This document shows positions 1-7,490 of a stretch of 12,252 nt of DNA, piece after piece. This stretch comes from Syntrophaceae bacterium. Its GTDB lineage: Bacteria; Desulfobacterota; SM23-61. The stretch lies in NCBI GenBank assembly GCA_003154025.1, contig PMCE01000175.1, positions 1-12,252 on the forward strand. Reading direction: 5' to 3'. The notes beneath the pieces were generated by a model. The model did no database searches. It worked only from the letters and a program-made list of their open reading frames with translations, and had not been told where the DNA came from. The position numbers and the translations under genes were made by a program. Position 1 is the stretch's first letter, and every line of letters begins with the position of its first letter.

Positions 1-322
1 ATGGGAGGGATAACAGGTAGCCAAAAAGACCCTTTTGTTCCCGGACTGGCAAAGAGGAAGTCGCCATCGTCTCGAAAGGGAAGGGGCCCCCGCTTCTTGA
101 TCGGATCCGAGATGCCGGTCGCACCGGTCCAATGCGAGGAGATCTCCCTCCACCGACTCCCCCGATGCCGGTCAATGTCGAAAACCTTTCTGATCTGCCG
201 CCCGTGATACGCCCGGTCGAATAAAGCCGAAATGTCCTAAGCAACGCAAGGCTGTCACTGACAATCCGGCCACTCTCCACATAACCAAAGACCTCCCTTC
301 GCTGCTCGGCCACCTCAGTCAA
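1..322 (-). pseudogene. Possible broken coding remnant at left edge, unidentified
   Basis: Seen: reading the minus strand, one frame is open from 236 to the window edge (78 codons) and reads like protein (for example DRAYHGRQIRKVFDID, then GDFLFASPGTKGSFWLPVIP). It has no ATG, GTG or TTG near its start and follows an in-frame TAG at 239-237. Just upstream another frame, with possible TTG (322) or GTG (313) starts, also reads like protein (TEVAEQRREVFGYVESGRIV) before losing sense near 240. Together this suggests one gene broken by a frameshift, running off the left edge. I do not recognise the family. The opposite plus-strand frame 1-207 looks like a shadow. The whole call could be chance in GC-rich DNA, so confidence is low. 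Confidence 0.25.
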
Positions 323-328
323 TTCGCG

Positions 329-365
329 AAAAAAAAGAGAGGTCAAAAATATTTGACCTCTCTTT
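329..365 (-). terminator. Strong intrinsic terminator, minus strand
   Basis: A perfect 14-bp stem (334-347 with 352-365) closes a 4-nt loop. Read on the minus strand it is followed by eight T residues (336-329), the standard Rho-independent layout. It lies just past the CCA-like end of the tRNA-like fragment at 386, so it probably ended that RNA. On the plus strand the 3' flank is only AAATTTT, so function in that direction would be weaker. Confidence 0.7.
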
Positions 366-385
366 AAATTTTCCAGAAATAAAGA

Positions 386-436
386 TGGTGGGGGAGAAGG
401 GCGATTCAAACCCGCGATCGAGAGTCACCAAGCATA
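386..436 (-). other. tRNA-3'-end-like fragment, probably a pseudo-tRNA or old att scar
   Basis: The minus strand ends in CTCCCCC-A-CCA at 396-386, preceded by a T-loop-like TTTGAATC inside GCGGG...CGCCC. This resembles the T-arm, acceptor strand and encoded CCA of a tRNA. The T-stem has two mismatches, and no matching 5' acceptor strand (GGGGGAG) occurs upstream, so no complete cloverleaf can be drawn. A terminator follows directly. It also resembles the 3' end of the nearby tmRNA (shared CGCGGGTT core and CCACCA end). It may be a truncated tRNA or a decayed integration target. The 5' limit is arbitrary. Confidence 0.35.
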
Positions 437-483
437 TGACCTACCTCTTGGAGCCCATCATTATTATTCCTTCTCTGCTCAAT

Positions 484-521
484 AAAAAAGGCCACCCCTC
501 ATCACTCTAAGGAGTGGCCTT
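484..521 (-). terminator. Terminator of ssrA
   Basis: AAGGCCAC (488-495) pairs with GTGGCCTT (514-521), and two further G-C pairs form after one mismatch. On the minus strand the hairpin is followed by six T residues (489-484). It lies 59 nt past the mature tmRNA 3' end, in the right orientation to end the ssrA precursor transcript. Confidence 0.75.
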
Positions 522-530
522 AAAAGCCAG

Positions 531-552
531 AATGCGCCCCAAATGCGCCCCA
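531..552. repeat. 11-bp perfect tandem repeat, two copies
   Basis: AATGCGCCCCA occurs twice back to back (531-541 and 542-552), followed by a run of seven T. It lies between the 3' end of ssrA and its terminator, so it would be in the trimmed 3' trailer. No function is evident. Its place beside a tmRNA 3' end, a common integrase target, makes a leftover of an integrated element possible, but no integrase gene is visible. Confidence 0.75.
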
Positions 553-580
553 CTTTTTTTATCTAAGTTATTGAAATCAT

Positions 581-939
581 TGGTGGAGGCGGCGGGAGTC
601 GAACCCGCGTCCGGAAACCTTCAGCAAGGAGCATCTACGTGCATAGCCGTTGATTTGAATCTCGCTCTCAGGGACTCCCGCGGCAGGATTCCCGGATCGC
701 CAGCTTATGTGTTTTCGCCTTCCGCCTATAAGCATCAGCGGGCAGCTATCCTGTAGTGTCGACGCCCCTACCCAGCCTTACAGGAAAAGGCTGGAGGAAC
801 GGCCACTGTCAATTAAGCAGTGGCGTAAGCGTAGTTAGTGTTTCCGCTTATCTTAGCCCGACCTTTTTAACGAGACCCAGTCGGAACCTCGGCACGCAGC
901 CCTCACCTCAACAATCCCCGTCGAGACCGTGACGCCCCC
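581..939 (-). ncRNA. ssrA: tmRNA (transfer-messenger RNA)
   Basis: tmRNA rescues ribosomes stalled on damaged mRNA: charged with alanine and bound by SmpB, it switches the ribosome to its own short reading frame. The 5' end GGGGGCG (939-933) pairs with CGCCTCC (591-585) in a 7-bp acceptor stem with one G-U pair, followed by discriminator A and an encoded CCA ending at 581. The T arm is GCGGG-TTCGACT-CCCGC. Aligned with the E. coli molecule, the resume codon is GGA and the tag reads GNTNYAYATA followed by TAA. The stop sits in the loop of a CCACTG/CAGTGG hairpin (828-805), as in other tmRNAs. The mature molecule is about 359 nt, a normal length. smpB is the next gene upstream on the same strand, 94 nt away. 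No convincing promoter is visible in that gap, so co-transcription with smpB is possible. The tag ends in ATA rather than the usual small hydrophobic residue plus AA. Confidence 0.96.
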
Positions 940-952
940 ACAAAAACAGGCA

Positions 953-1005
953 CAAGGTACAAGGTGCAAAATTCAAGGAACGAGGTTCAAGGTGAAAAGA
1001 CAAGG
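953..1005. repeat. CAAGG word-repeat spacer between smpB and ssrA
   Basis: The word CAAGG occurs five times in 53 bp (953, 960, 974, 988 and 1001), separated by short variable stretches, with small internal palindromes such as GCAC...GTGC and GAAC...GTTC. It fills most of the smpB-ssrA gap, where an ssrA promoter would be expected. It resembles the other word-like intergenic repeats in this window in style but not in sequence. Function unknown. Confidence 0.6.
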
Positions 1006-1033
1006 AAAAATGCATATCAATTGTCAAAGAGCT

Positions 1034-1492
1034 TCAGCGGTACTTGGCCGCCTTCATGACTTTTTCGATCTCGCGGTCGGCCGAACGCTTTTTCAAGGCT
1101 TCGCGCTTATCGTACTGGGCCTTTCCTTTGGCCAAGCCGATTTCAACTTTTATTTTACCACGCTTCAGGTACATTTTCAACGGAACCACGGTGTAACCCC
1201 GCTCCTGGGTCTTGCCCGTGAGCCGACGGATTTCCCTCTTGTGGAGAAGGAGTTTGCGGACCCGCTCCGGTTCGTGATTGAATTGGTGGCCGAAGGGGTA
1301 GGGGCTGATGTGGGTATGGTGCAGGAACGCCTCCCCTTCCTCCGCCCGGACATAACTGTCCTTCAGGTTCCCCTTGCCCAGGCGGAGGGATTTCACTTCG
1401 GTCCCCGTCAAGGCGATCCCCGCCTCGAAGGTCTCCTCTATGAAGTAATCATGATAGGCTTTCTTATTCTGGCAAAGGAGTTTTTCTCCCAT
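1034..1492 (-). CDS. smpB: SsrA-binding protein SmpB
   Basis: SmpB binds the tRNA-like domain of tmRNA and carries it into the empty A site of stalled ribosomes; its C-terminal tail enters the vacant mRNA channel. The 152-residue length is typical. Family hallmarks visible: the N-terminal [20 protein letters not shown], the central [26 protein letters not shown], the LHKREI segment, and the lysine-rich tail with [18 protein letters not shown]. The tail ends in a basic, potentially helical stretch ([13 protein letters not shown]), as needed for channel insertion. The gene lies directly upstream of ssrA on the same strand, so both components of the rescue system are together. No good ribosome-binding site precedes the ATG. 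A -10-like element lies almost against the start, so a leaderless or very short-leader transcript is possible. Confidence 0.97.
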   Translation of the reverse strand: MGEKLLCQNKKAYHDYFIEETFEAGIALTGTEVKSLRLGKGNLKDSYVRAEEGEAFLHHTHISPYPFGHQFNHEPERVRKLLLHKREIRRLTGKTQERGYTVVPLKMYLKRGKIKVEIGLAKGKAQYDKREALKKRSADREIEKVMKAAKYR

Positions 1493-1499
1493 GACTTAT

Positions 1500-1529
1500 C
1501 TTATACCATTAGGCCCCTGTATTGGGCAA
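1500..1529 (-). promoter_or_regulatory. Candidate sigma-70-type promoter for smpB
   Basis: On the minus strand TTGCCC (1529-1524) is followed after 18 nt by TATAAG (1505-1500). The smpB ATG begins at 1492, only 7 nt past the -10 element, which would give a leaderless or near-leaderless mRNA. This is a pattern match only and may be chance. Confidence 0.3.
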
Positions 1530-1551
1530 CGACCTATTTCTGGAAAGCGGC

Positions 1552-1575
1552 AGGGGCGATTCGCGAACCGCCCCT
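1552..1575. repeat. REP-like 24-bp palindrome
   Basis: AGGGGCG (1552-1558) and CGCCCCT (1569-1575) flank the palindrome TTCGCGAA (1560-1567), giving a nearly continuous 24-bp inverted repeat with one A/C mismatch. It sits in the divergent gap between smpB and ptsH. Palindromes of the type GGGGCG-TTCGCGAA-CGCCCC recur as dispersed intergenic elements in many environmental bacterial genomes (from memory, not checked). Only one copy is in this window. Confidence 0.6.
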
Positions 1576-1595
1576 ACTTGCCGCGGTTAAAATGC

Positions 1596-1625
1596 TTGAC
1601 AAAGAGAACCGCCAGAAAGTAAACT
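1596..1625 (+). promoter_or_regulatory. Candidate promoter of the ptsH-ptsI-metK-ahcY run
   Basis: A perfect -35 TTGACA (1596-1601) is followed by an 18-nt spacer and TAAACT (1620-1625, four of six matches to TATAAT). Transcription would start near 1632 and give a leader of about 80 nt before ptsH. It is the best promoter match in the smpB-ptsH gap and points the right way, but was found only by eye. Confidence 0.45.
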
Positions 1626-1664
1626 GAACTCAGCATTAATCCCTTGGTTTTTCAAGGGTTTAAA

Positions 1665-1701
1665 GGAGGAGCGGGAGAATCCCGCTCCCATCAATTCCTC
1701 C
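1665..1701 (+). promoter_or_regulatory. ptsH leader hairpin containing an SD-like GGAGG
   Basis: GGAGCGGGA (1668-1676) and TCCCGCTCC (1680-1688) form a perfect 9-bp hairpin with a GAA loop. The left arm overlaps a Shine-Dalgarno-like AAAGGAGGAG (1662-1671). As an alternative, GGAGGA (1665-1670) can pair with TCCTCC (1696-1701). This is the only SD-like sequence ahead of ptsH, yet it lies about 40 nt before the ATG and has no start codon at normal spacing. A second, weaker hairpin, CCCTTG...CAAGGG (1641-1658), precedes it. Confidence 0.35.
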
Positions 1702-1710
1702 CCTCTAACA

Positions 1711-1986
1711 ATGGACACCGTGCTATCCCAGATCTATATGATAAAGAATAAATTCGGCCTTCATGCCCGGCCCTCCGCTTCTTTCGTCCAGACCGCCAGC
1801 CGATTCCGGAGCGATATCAAGGTGGAGAAAGACGGCCAGGTAGCAGACGGCAAGAGCATCCTCGATTTGATGATGCTGGCCGCGGCCCAAGGCACGCATA
1901 TCACCATAAAGGCCCAAGGAGAGGATGCCCGGGAAGCCCTGCTAGCTCTGGGGGATCTGGTCGACGGGCGGTTCGGAGAGGATTAG
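1711..1986 (+). CDS. ptsH: Phosphocarrier protein HPr
   Basis: HPr is the small cytoplasmic carrier that takes phosphate from Enzyme I on a histidine and passes it to EIIA domains. The 91-residue protein has the active-site signature FGLHARPSASFV with His18, and the second signature DGKSILDLMMLAA, in which Ser49 matches the regulatory serine phosphorylated by HPr kinase in other bacteria. Start: ATG at 1711 is used, but Met10 (1738) is equally compatible with the family, because the domain proper begins around residue 8, and neither has a good SD. It is 1 nt upstream of ptsI. No EII permease, EIIA or hprK is present here, so a regulatory rather than sugar-uptake role is plausible (inference). 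Confidence 0.93.
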   Translation: MDTVLSQIYMIKNKFGLHARPSASFVQTASRFRSDIKVEKDGQVADGKSILDLMMLAAAQGTHITIKAQGEDAREALLALGDLVDGRFGED

Positions 1987-1987
1987 T

Positions 1988-3784
1988 TTGACCCGCGAAC
2001 TTAGGAAGACTCAATTCATCAAGGGGATCGGGGTAACTCCCCAGATCATCGTCGGAAAAGCTCACCTGGTGGACCGGGGAAAGATTGACGCTCCGGCCCG
2101 GGTCCTTCCGGAGAACCAGGTCCCCTGGGAGGTCGAGAGGTTCCGGGATGCGGTGGAAGAGTCGAAGAAGCAGCTGCGGGCGGCCAAAGAGAAACTCCTC
2201 CATGAAGACGCCGTGGGCCCCGCTTACATCCTGGATGCCCACCTTCTCTTGATGGAAGACAAAAACATCATCGACTCCACCGTCGAGACGATCAAACAGA
2301 GCTGGATCAATTCGGAATGGGCGCTGAAGATCAACCTGGACCGCCTCCGAAAGATCTTCAACAGCATCGATGATGACTACCTGAAGAGCCGCAAGACCGA
2401 CCTGGATTACGTCGAACAGCGCATCCTGCGCAACCTGACCGGCCGGGGAACCGAGGTCCTCTCCCAGCTCAAGGAAGAAGCAATCGTCGTGGCCCACGAC
2501 CTGTCGCCCGCGGACACGGCGCAGATGGTCAAAGACAAGGTCACGGCCTTCGTCACCGACATGGGGGGAAAGACCTCGCACACCGCCATCATGGCCCGCT
2601 CCCTGGAGATCCCCGCGGTCGTGGGGACGGAGACCGGCACCCATCTGATCAACACCGGGGACACGTTGATCGTGGATGGAATCACCGGGGTCGTGGTAAT
2701 CAACCCCAGCCCGGAGATCATCCAGGAGTACCTGGATCGGAACCGGACCCGGCAGAAGGTCGAACGGGACCTCTTCCAGTACCGGGACCTGCCCGCCGAG
2801 ACCCTCGACGGCTACCGGGTCAACGTCCTGGCCAACATCGAGCTGGTGGAGGAGATCCCGTCCGTGCTGGAACACGGGGCCGAAGGGATCGGGCTCTACC
2901 GCACCGAATATCTGTACCTGAACCGCAAGGACCTGCCCACGGAAGAGGAGCACTTCCAGGCCTACAAGAAGGTGGTCGAATCCATCGCGCCCCGCCCGGC
3001 GGTCATCCGCACGCTGGACATCGGGGGGGACAAGTTCATATCCCATTTGGAACTGGCCGAAGAGATGAACCCGGCCATGGGCCTTCGGGCCATCCGCTTC
3101 AGCCTGAAAGAGCCCGAACTCTTCAAGGTTCAGCTCCGGGCCATGCTGCGGGCCAGCGCCTACGGGAAAGTGAAAGTTCTCCTGCCCATGATCTCCGGGG
3201 TGAGCGAGATTCGAGAAGTCAAGAAGATCCTCAACGAGGTACGCCTGAGCCTCACCGCGGAAAGAATTCCCTATAATCCCCGGATTGAGATCGGGATCAT
3301 GATGGAGGTCCCTTCGGCGGCCACCATCGCGGATATTCTGGCCAAAGAGGTGGATTTTTTCAGCATCGGGACCAATGACCTGATTCAGTATACCTTGGCC
3401 ATCGACCGGGTGAATGAATACGTGAATCACCTCTATGAGCCCCTCCATCCGGCCATCCTGCGTTTGGTCCGCCAGGTGGTCAAGGCGGCCCACGAGGCCG
3501 GGATCCGGGTGGCCATGTGCGGGGAGATGGCCGGAGAACCGCTCTACGTCCCCGTTCTGCTCGGCCTGGAACTGGATGACCTGTCCATGAACGTTCTGTC
3601 CATCTTCCGGGTGAAGAAGATCCTCCGGGTCTACACCTTGCGGGAGTGCAAAGAGTTGGTGGCGGCCTGTCTCCAGCTTTCTACTCCCGAGGAGATCGAG
3701 GAACTGGTGCGGTCCAGCCTGCGCCAGAAATTCCCGGAGGAATTCCGCGAAAATTTCAATTCCAAACCGTCCAATAATTCATAA
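1988..3784 (+). CDS. ptsI: PEP-protein phosphotransferase, Enzyme I
   Basis: Enzyme I autophosphorylates with phosphoenolpyruvate and hands the phosphate to HPr. The 598-residue protein has the complete family layout. An N-terminal HPr-binding and swivelling domain carries the active histidine His198 in GGKTSHTAIMARSLEIPAVV. A C-terminal PEP-binding TIM barrel carries GIGLYRTEYLY (about 300-310), RTLDIGGDK (341-349), IEIGIMMEVPSA, DFFSIGTNDLIQYTLA (456-471), and AMCGEMAG with Cys511. Start: TTG at 1988 with the SD-like GGAGAGG (1975-1981) six nt before it; the next methionine is residue 90, inside the domain. The gene follows the ptsH stop by 1 nt and ends 21 nt before metK, suggesting one transcript. 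All catalytic residues appear intact. Confidence 0.97.
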   Translation: MTRELRKTQFIKGIGVTPQIIVGKAHLVDRGKIDAPARVLPENQVPWEVERFRDAVEESKKQLRAAKEKLLHEDAVGPAYILDAHLLLMEDKNIIDSTVETIKQSWINSEWALKINLDRLRKIFNSIDDDYLKSRKTDLDYVEQRILRNLTGRGTEVLSQLKEEAIVVAHDLSPADTAQMVKDKVTAFVTDMGGKTSHTAIMARSLEIPAVVGTETGTHLINTGDTLIVDGITGVVVINPSPEIIQEYLDRNRTRQKVERDLFQYRDLPAETLDGYRVNVLANIELVEEIPSVLEHGAEGIGLYRTEYLYLNRKDLPTEEEHFQAYKKVVESIAPRPAVIRTLDIGGDKFISHLELAEEMNPAMGLRAIRFSLKEPELFKVQLRAMLRASAYGKVKVLLPMISGVSEIREVKKILNEVRLSLTAERIPYNPRIEIGIMMEVPSAATIADILAKEVDFFSIGTNDLIQYTLAIDRVNEYVNHLYEPLHPAILRLVRQVVKAAHEAGIRVAMCGEMAGEPLYVPVLLGLELDDLSMNVLSIFRVKKILRVYTLRECKELVAACLQLSTPEEIEELVRSSLRQKFPEEFRENFNSKPSNNS

Positions 3785-3805
3785 AAGGAGGAGAATCGAT
3801 CAACT

Positions 3806-4969
3806 ATGGGAATGACAGATTTTTTGTTTACTTCCGAATCGGTCACCGAAGGACACCCGGATAAAGTGGCCGATCAGATCTCGGATGCGGTTCTCGACGC
3901 CATTATCGGCGAGGACCCCCGGGGCCGGGTCGCCTGCGAAACCATGGTGACCACCGGCATGGCCATGATTGCCGGGGAAATCACAACCTCCACCTACGTT
4001 CACATCCCGGAGATCGTGCGGGAGACCATCAAGGAGATCGGCTACAACGACTCGGCCATGGGGTTTGACTGGGAAACCTGCGCGGTGCTCACTTCCATCG
4101 ACCGCCAGTCCCCCGACATCGCCATGGGGGTGAATGAAGACGGGGACCATGAACAGGGAGCGGGCGACCAGGGTTTGATGTTCGGCTATGCCTGCAACGA
4201 GACCCCCGAGATGATGCCCCTGCCCATCCTTCTGGCCCATAACCTCACCCGCAGGCTGGCGGAAGTCCGTAAAAAGAACGTGCTGGATTTCCTGCGTCCG
4301 GACGGAAAGTCCCAGGTGACGATCCAGTACGTGAACGGAAAAGCCGTCCGGGTGGATGCGGTGGTTCTCGCCGCCCAGCACACTCCGGAGGTGAAGTATG
4401 CCAAGCTTCGCGAGGGGCTCATCGAAGAGGTCGTAAAAAAGGTCGTTCCCGCCGCGCTTCTGGACAAGAATACCAAGTATTACATCAACGCCACGGGAAG
4501 GTTCGTGGTCGGCGGCCCCCGGGGGGACTGCGGCCTCACCGGACGGAAGATCATCGTCGATACCTACGGCGGGGTGGGCAGCCACGGCGGGGGGTGCTTC
4601 TCGGGAAAGGACCCCTCCAAAGTGGACCGCAGCGGTTCCTACATGGCGCGCTACGTGGCCAAGAATATCATCGCCGCCGGGCTGGCGGAGAAAGTGGAAG
4701 TGCAGATCGCCTACGCCATCGGCGTGGCCCAGCCCGTATCGGTCATGGTCGACACCGGCGGAACCTGGAAACTTCCCCCGGATGACATCGCCAAGCTGGT
4801 GCGCGAAGTCTTCGACCTCCGTCCTTCCCCGATCATCCGCAAGCTGAACCTCCTGCGCCCCATCTTCAAAAAGACCGCCTGCTACGGCCATTTCGGGCGG
4901 AATGACGCGGACTTCACCTGGGAGCGGACGGACATGGCCGAAGCCCTGCGGAAGGCGGCCAAACTTTAA
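3806..4969 (+). CDS. metK: S-adenosylmethionine synthetase
   Basis: MetK makes S-adenosylmethionine from methionine and ATP, releasing phosphate and pyrophosphate; it acts in the cytoplasm, usually as a tetramer. The 387-residue length is typical. Motifs: [20 protein letters not shown] near the N-terminus (GHPDK at 16-20), the ATP-binding GAGDQG (118-123), [20 protein letters not shown] (237-256), and the phosphate-binding [16 protein letters not shown] (261-276), where Cys replaces the common Ala. Start: ATG at 3806 after AAAGGAGGAG (3782-3791), a rather long spacing of 14 nt; an in-frame ATG at 3812 is a possible alternative. It follows ptsI by 21 nt, too short for a SAM riboswitch, so expression probably depends on the upstream promoter. 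ahcY, next in line, removes the by-product of SAM-dependent methylation. Confidence 0.97.
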   Translation: MGMTDFLFTSESVTEGHPDKVADQISDAVLDAIIGEDPRGRVACETMVTTGMAMIAGEITTSTYVHIPEIVRETIKEIGYNDSAMGFDWETCAVLTSIDRQSPDIAMGVNEDGDHEQGAGDQGLMFGYACNETPEMMPLPILLAHNLTRRLAEVRKKNVLDFLRPDGKSQVTIQYVNGKAVRVDAVVLAAQHTPEVKYAKLREGLIEEVVKKVVPAALLDKNTKYYINATGRFVVGGPRGDCGLTGRKIIVDTYGGVGSHGGGCFSGKDPSKVDRSGSYMARYVAKNIIAAGLAEKVEVQIAYAIGVAQPVSVMVDTGGTWKLPPDDIAKLVREVFDLRPSPIIRKLNLLRPIFKKTACYGHFGRNDADFTWERTDMAEALRKAAKL

Positions 4970-4990
4970 AAATAAAGCTCATCGCTCACG

Positions 4991-6325
<1,335 letters not shown>

Positions 6326-6333
6326 CTCCAAGA

Positions 6334-6409
6334 ACGCAGAGGGCATAGAGCATAGAGAAAAATTCAGAAGCCGCATGCCGCCGTGCGCTATGCCCTATGC
6401 GCTCTGCGT
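6334..6409. repeat. Long palindrome between convergent ahcY and lptG
   Basis: The 22 nt at 6334-6355 and the 22 nt at 6388-6409 are reverse complements with two mismatches, enclosing a 32-nt loop; pairing can extend outwards past a one-base bulge. Each arm is built of repeated words (GGGCATAG, AGCATAG). The right arm stops one base from the lptG stop codon. Between convergent genes this could act as a bidirectional transcription barrier, although no T-run follows on either strand. Confidence 0.8.
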
Positions 6410-6410
6410 C

Positions 6411-7490
6411 TTAATGCTTTACCGACAGAAGCAGGAACACTCCCACCAGCGCAAAAATAAAGTTCCCCAGCCAGGCCGCCAGGAAGGGAGGAAAGCTCCC
6501 GCCCTTTCCGAGTTCCAGGACGACGGAAAATATGGCCATGTAGATTAAACTGATAACGATGCAGTAGGCGATCCCCAGAGCCATCCCCGCTCCCCGTTCT
6601 TTCCGCAAAGCCAGGGGAATCCCCAGAAGAGCCATGATGAAGCTGATAAAAGGGTAAGAGATAAAGCCGTGCATGGCCGTCCGATATTTGCTGGCGTTGT
6701 ACCCGTCCCGCTCGATCTTGTGCACATATTCCCTCAACTGCCGGAAATTCATCTCATTGGGGTCCCTTTCGGCAATCTGGAAATCGGCGGGGGTTTCGGG
6801 GATGGAAATGGTGATCTCCGGGTAAATCTTCCGCTCCGGTTCCCCCGTGGCGCTGAATTCGGTCACGGAGGCATTGCCAAGAACCCATTTCCCGTCTTTC
6901 CACCGGGCGCTCCGCGCATCCACCCGCTTCAGAAGCTCGAAATTGGAGTTGAAGTGGTAAAGGGTCAAACCCTCCAGGGTATTCGTTTCGGGATGGTATA
7001 GCTGAATATTGTAAATGGACTGCTGTCCATGGATCCAGATCTGACTCTGTTTAAAAGCCGCCGAGGGCTTTTTCTTGTGGATGATGAAATCACTGATGAT
7101 CCGGGCGTTCTGGTTGGCCGAAGGTATGATGAACTCGTTTAAACCCAGGAGGAGGAGAAAATTCAGCAGGGCCACCCCCATGATGGGATAAATCAGGGCC
7201 CAGAGACCGACCCCCCCGGACTTCAGGGCCATCACCTCATTGTGCCTGGACATCATGCCCAGAGTGATCAAGGAAGAAAGGAGAATGGCGGCGGGAGAGA
7301 CCTGGAAAAGAATCGAGGGAATCTTATTCAGGAAGTAGGCCCCCATCATGGGCCAGGTGGCATGGTTATAGAGAAAGGCGTTGATGCGCTCGAAGAACTC
7401 AACCACCAAATAGGTCGTGCTGAAAGTCCCCAGGCCCAAAAAGAAATTCAGGATAAACTCCCGGATTAGGAGGCGGGTGATGATTCTCAT
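6411..7490 (-). CDS. lptG: LPS export ABC transporter permease LptG
   Basis: LptG is one of the two inner-membrane permeases of the LptB2FG complex, which extracts lipopolysaccharide from the inner membrane for passage along the Lpt bridge. The 359-residue protein has the YjgP/YjgQ architecture: three N-terminal membrane segments (about 11-33, 53-80, 97-120), a periplasmic beta-jellyroll-like domain (about 125-265), and three C-terminal segments (about 273-294, 303-326, 335-356). The cytoplasmic loop SRHNEVMALKSGGVGLW (81-97) matches the family coupling region for LptB, and GIPLALRKERGAG follows segment 4. The ATG overlaps the lptF stop by 4 nt (ATGA), indicating translational coupling. The order lptF then lptG is the common one. 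LptF and LptG are paralogues; assignment rests on gene order and length. Confidence 0.92.
   Translation of the reverse strand: MRIITRLLIREFILNFFLGLGTFSTTYLVVEFFERINAFLYNHATWPMMGAYFLNKIPSILFQVSPAAILLSSLITLGMMSRHNEVMALKSGGVGLWALIYPIMGVALLNFLLLLGLNEFIIPSANQNARIISDFIIHKKKPSAAFKQSQIWIHGQQSIYNIQLYHPETNTLEGLTLYHFNSNFELLKRVDARSARWKDGKWVLGNASVTEFSATGEPERKIYPEITISIPETPADFQIAERDPNEMNFRQLREYVHKIERDGYNASKYRTAMHGFISYPFISFIMALLGIPLALRKERGAGMALGIAYCIVISLIYMAIFSVVLELGKGGSFPPFLAAWLGNFIFALVGVFLLLSVKH

Noticed and set aside
514..756. 80-codon plus-strand frame
   Set aside because: It lies antisense to the 3' half of tmRNA; peptides such as VEAAGVEPAS are known spurious products of tRNA/tmRNA antisense frames.
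953..1005. CRISPR array
   Set aside because: The repeated unit is only 5 bp with irregular spacing of a few bases; no 25-40 bp repeats with uniform spacers exist anywhere in the window.
929..1627. 232-codon plus-strand frame
   Set aside because: It is antisense to smpB and extends into repeats on both sides; smpB has clear family motifs.
1641..1658. Hairpin CCCTTG...CAAGGG as a terminator before ptsH
   Set aside because: Six-bp stem followed by only three T residues; it lies downstream of the candidate promoter and in the leader, so a terminator call is not supported.
1901..3493. 530-codon minus-strand open frame opposite ptsI
   Set aside because: It is a shadow of ptsI: high GC keeps the opposite strand open, the product has no recognisable motif, and ptsI has all Enzyme I signatures.
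3785..3805. SAM riboswitch upstream of metK
   Set aside because: The gap between ptsI and metK is only 21 nt, too short for any known SAM aptamer.
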